A DNA stretch of 9,076 bases, taken from NCBI GenBank assembly GCA_964385195.1, contig CAYLOC010000138.1, positions 1 to 9,076 of the forward strand, in the 5' to 3' direction. The position numbers and the translations under genes were made by a program. Under the pieces are notes generated by a model. That model was not told the DNA's origin, made no database searches, and worked only from the letters and a program-made list of their open reading frames with translations. Shown in pieces: positions 7,290 through 9,076 of the stretch. The DNA comes from CAYLOC01 sp964385195. GTDB taxonomy: Bacteria; Actinomycetota; Actinomycetes; Propionibacteriales; Nocardioidaceae. The stretch's first letter is position 1; each line of letters starts with the position of its first letter.

Positions 7290-8225
7290 CTACCCCGAGG
7301 TGCCCAGGATGTCGACGACGAAGATCAGGTCGGCGTTTTTCGGAATGGTGGGAGGGCTTCCCTTCTTCCCGTAGGCCATGTCGGACGGGATCACGAGCAC
7401 GACCCGGGATCCCACCCGTTGGCCGATGACCCCCTTGTCCCAGCCCTCGATGACCTTGCCCTGACCGGCGGTGAACGTGAACGGCTGGCGCCCCCATGAC
7501 TGGTCGAAGACCTTCCCGCTGGGGTAGAGCTGCCCGAGGTACTCCACGGTCACCTTGTCCCCCTTCTTGACCTCGGGGCCGGCGCCCTTCATCAGGGGGT
7601 ACACACCCAGCTTGGAGACGTCTTTCGGAGTCTGGTCGGTCTTGGTGAACCCCTTGGGGACCCCTGCGGCGGTGTAGTCCAGCTGCGGCACCGTCTTCGG
7701 CGGCTCGTCCGGCGTATGCACCTCGAGTACGTCGACGACGAACACGACACTGTCCCCCTTGCCCACGGTGCTGCCGTTCCCGGTCGGGTCGTAGGCGAGC
7801 TTCGACGGGATCGCCATCACCACCCGGTCACCGGCATGGGCGCCGACCAGCCCCTTGCGGAGCCCGTCGATCACCTGGGACACCAGCATGCCGGTCGCGG
7901 CCTTGTCGCCTTCCCAACTGCTGTCGATGATGCTCTCGTCACTGGCGTTGAGGCCCAGGTAACGAACCTTCACCCACGAGGACGGCTTGACGGCCGGCCC
8001 TTCTCCGTCACCCTTGACGACGGTCTGGGTCGTCAGCTTCGTGAACGTGATCGGCGCTTGGAACTGAACCTTCGGGGAGTGGCCCCAGCCGCCGGTCACG
8101 TCGATATCGCTGACGCTTCCGGAGTGGGGCTTCGCGGGCTCGTCACTGCTGTTTCCGCTGTCACCGCTGCAGGCGGTGGCCGCCAGCAACAGCGGGACCA
8201 GAAGGACGGCCAGGACACGACGCAC
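7290..8225 (-). CDS. Lipoprotein with two tandem FKBP-type peptidyl-prolyl isomerase domains
   Basis: A secreted, lipid-anchored prolyl cis-trans isomerase likely to assist folding outside the membrane. From the GTG at 8225 it has 311 residues: a signal peptide with Arg-Arg and a long hydrophobic run, a lipobox AATAC with Cys19, and a Ser/Gly-rich linker. FKBP domain 1 spans about 67-170 and domain 2 about 202-309. Domain 2 keeps the expected active-site set: Y229, F240 D241, F249, V258 I259, W262, Y285 and F302. Domain 1 has Ile for the Phe of FD and Leu for the pocket Trp, so it may bind but not catalyse. The start at 8225 is chosen because GAGGTG lies eight bases upstream; a GTG at 8234 would add three residues but abuts that site. 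The gene sits between pafA and pafB, where M. tuberculosis has none. Confidence 0.92.
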   Translation of the reverse strand: MRRVLAVLLVPLLLAATACSGDSGNSSDEPAKPHSGSVSDIDVTGGWGHSPKVQFQAPITFTKLTTQTVVKGDGEGPAVKPSSWVKVRYLGLNASDESIIDSSWEGDKAATGMLVSQVIDGLRKGLVGAHAGDRVVMAIPSKLAYDPTGNGSTVGKGDSVVFVVDVLEVHTPDEPPKTVPQLDYTAAGVPKGFTKTDQTPKDVSKLGVYPLMKGAGPEVKKGDKVTVEYLGQLYPSGKVFDQSWGRQPFTFTAGQGKVIEGWDKGVIGQRVGSRVVLVIPSDMAYGKKGSPPTIPKNADLIFVVDILGTSG

Positions 8226-8233
8226 GTTGTACA

Positions 8234-8239
8234 CACCTC
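8234..8239 (-). promoter_or_regulatory. Ribosome binding site of the FKBP lipoprotein gene
   Basis: GAGGTG on the minus strand lies eight bases before the GTG at 8225 and overlaps the alternative GTG at 8234. The spacing makes 8225 the better start. Confidence 0.5.
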
Positions 8240-8271
8240 ACGGGTACGGGATTCGGACCAAAGCGTCCGCT

Positions 8272-8277
8272 AGCCTA
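8272..8277 (-). promoter_or_regulatory. Candidate -10 element in the pafA-FKBP gap
   Basis: TAGGCT on the minus strand fits TAnnnT and lies 46 bases before the FKBP start, within the roughly 107-base gap after pafA. No good -35 box is found at 16-18 bases. A separate TTGACG at 8322-8327 resembles a -35 box but has only a poor -10 (ACTGTT) at 17 bases. An internal promoter is possible, not shown. Confidence 0.2.
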
Positions 8278-8280
8278 CCG

Positions 8281-8295
8281 TCCGGGCACGCCGGA
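8281..8295. repeat. Short inverted repeat downstream of pafA
   Basis: TCCGG and CCGGA flank a five-base centre, about 38 bases after the pafA stop. No T-run follows on the minus strand, so it is at most a weak transcript-end hairpin. Confidence 0.2.
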
Positions 8296-8332
8296 ACGAA
8301 CAGTGCGGCCACCGGTGTCTGCGTCAATCGGG

Positions 8333-9076
8333 CTACATGGAGTCGATCAGCCGTTCCACCCGCTCGTCCCGGGACCGGAACGGATCCTTGCACAACACCG
8401 TGCGCTGGGCCTGGTCGTTCAGCTTCAGGTGGACCCAGTCGACGGTGAAGTCGCGTCGGCGCTCCTGCGCGCGCCGGATGAACTCACCGCGCAGCCGGGC
8501 ACGAGTGGTCTGTGGTGGAACGGATTTCGCGGCGAAGATCGTGACGTCGCTCACCGCTCGGGCCACTGCCCCGCGACCCTGGAGCAGGTAGAACAACCCG
8601 CGGTCGCGCCGGATGTCGTGGTAGGCCAGGTCCAGCTGGGCGACCCGTGCGGAGTTGAGGCCCAGGTGGTGGCGGGCGCGATAGCGCTCCAGCAGGCGGT
8701 ACTTGATCACCCAGTCGATCTCCCGCTCCACCAGGCCCAGGTCATCTGACTCCACCGCCTTCAGGCTCCGCTCCCACAGGTCCAGCGCCGCGTCGATCAC
8801 CGGAGTCCGGAGCTCGCGCTGGTCGGCGAAGTCCAGCGCCTTGCTCAGGTACTCCTTCTGGATGTCCAGCGCAGAGGCATCGCGTCCGTTGGCGAGCCGT
8901 ACCCGGCGCCGGCCGGTCATGTCGTGGGAGATCTCCCGGATCGCGCGGATGGGGTTCTCCATCGTGAGGTCCCGCATCACCACCCCCTCCTCCACCATCC
9001 GCAGGACGAGGTCGGTGGTGGCCACCTTGAGCATGGTGGTGGTCTCGCTCATGTTGGAGTCGCCGACGATCACGTG
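8333..9076 (-). CDS. pafA: Pup-protein ligase PafA (C-terminal part, runs off the right edge)
   Basis: PafA joins the C-terminal Glu of the small protein Pup to substrate lysines using ATP, marking proteins for the actinobacterial proteasome. Only the last 247 residues are in the window; by comparison with about 452 residues in M. tuberculosis, roughly 205 N-terminal residues, including the first catalytic strands, lie beyond position 9076. Visible family marks are VGDSNMSETTTMLKV near the edge, ENPIRAIREISHD, LANGRDASALDIQKEY, LDLAYHDIRRDRG, SVPPQTTRARLRGEFI and the C-terminal DFTVDWVHLKLNDQAQRTVL with KDPFR. The SETTT segment separates it from the related deamidase Dop, which has a different sequence there. 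A GTG at 9073 is internal, not the true start. The gene ends in TAG at 8333, ahead of the FKBP gene and pafBC. Confidence 0.95.
   Translation of the reverse strand, partial: HVIVGDSNMSETTTMLKVATTDLVLRMVEEGVVMRDLTMENPIRAIREISHDMTGRRRVRLANGRDASALDIQKEYLSKALDFADQRELRTPVIDAALDLWERSLKAVESDDLGLVEREIDWVIKYRLLERYRARHHLGLNSARVAQLDLAYHDIRRDRGLFYLLQGRGAVARAVSDVTIFAAKSVPPQTTRARLRGEFIRRAQERRRDFTVDWVHLKLNDQAQRTVLCKDPFRSRDERVERLIDSM

Noticed and set aside
8281..8332. Intrinsic terminator for pafA
   Set aside because: The only stem is five base pairs and there is no T-run after it on the minus strand.

Overview
This window is a high-GC actinobacterial chromosome segment in which every supported gene lies on the minus strand, so transcription runs from high to low coordinates. 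The order in that direction is pafA (3' part only), an FKBP-type prolyl isomerase lipoprotein, pafB, pafC, tatA, tatC, an unrecognised small gene, a diacylglycerol/lipid kinase, and a Ski2-like helicase (helY type). The backbone pafA-pafB-pafC-tatA-tatC-helY is the arrangement I know from Mycobacterium (Rv2097c to Rv2092c). Pup ligase, the PafBC pair, GC-rich codons and GTG starts all point to Actinomycetota. The extra FKBP, small gene and lipid kinase argue against Mycobacterium itself. A Propionibacteriales/Nocardioides-like lineage is my guess, held with low confidence.

Right part (about 7290-9076): the C-terminal 247 residues of the Pup ligase PafA run off the right edge. A gap of about 100 bases follows, then a secreted lipoprotein with two tandem FKBP domains, of which only the second keeps the usual active-site residues. 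Middle (4934-7280): pafB and pafC overlap by ATGA and encode the paired WYL-domain regulators that activate the DNA-damage response in mycobacteria. A 92-base gap with dyad symmetry and a possible -10 element separates them from tatA. TatA and tatC, 18 bases apart with a strong ribosome binding site between them, encode twin-arginine translocase subunits. Left part (14-4009): an unknown 126-residue protein, a DagK/YegS-like lipid kinase, and an 898-residue helicase whose start overlaps the kinase stop by ATGA.

Tight spacing suggests one or two long transcripts with possible internal promoters before the FKBP gene and before tatA. The products serve different processes (pupylation, transcriptional stress response, protein export and folding outside the membrane, lipid phosphorylation, RNA metabolism), so the cluster looks like a conserved housekeeping neighbourhood rather than one pathway. 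No RNA genes, CRISPR arrays, mobile elements, attachment sites or origins were seen, and no stretch over 300 bases lacks a gene. I did not find a convincing undescribed system. The least explained gene is the small protein at 3629-4009.
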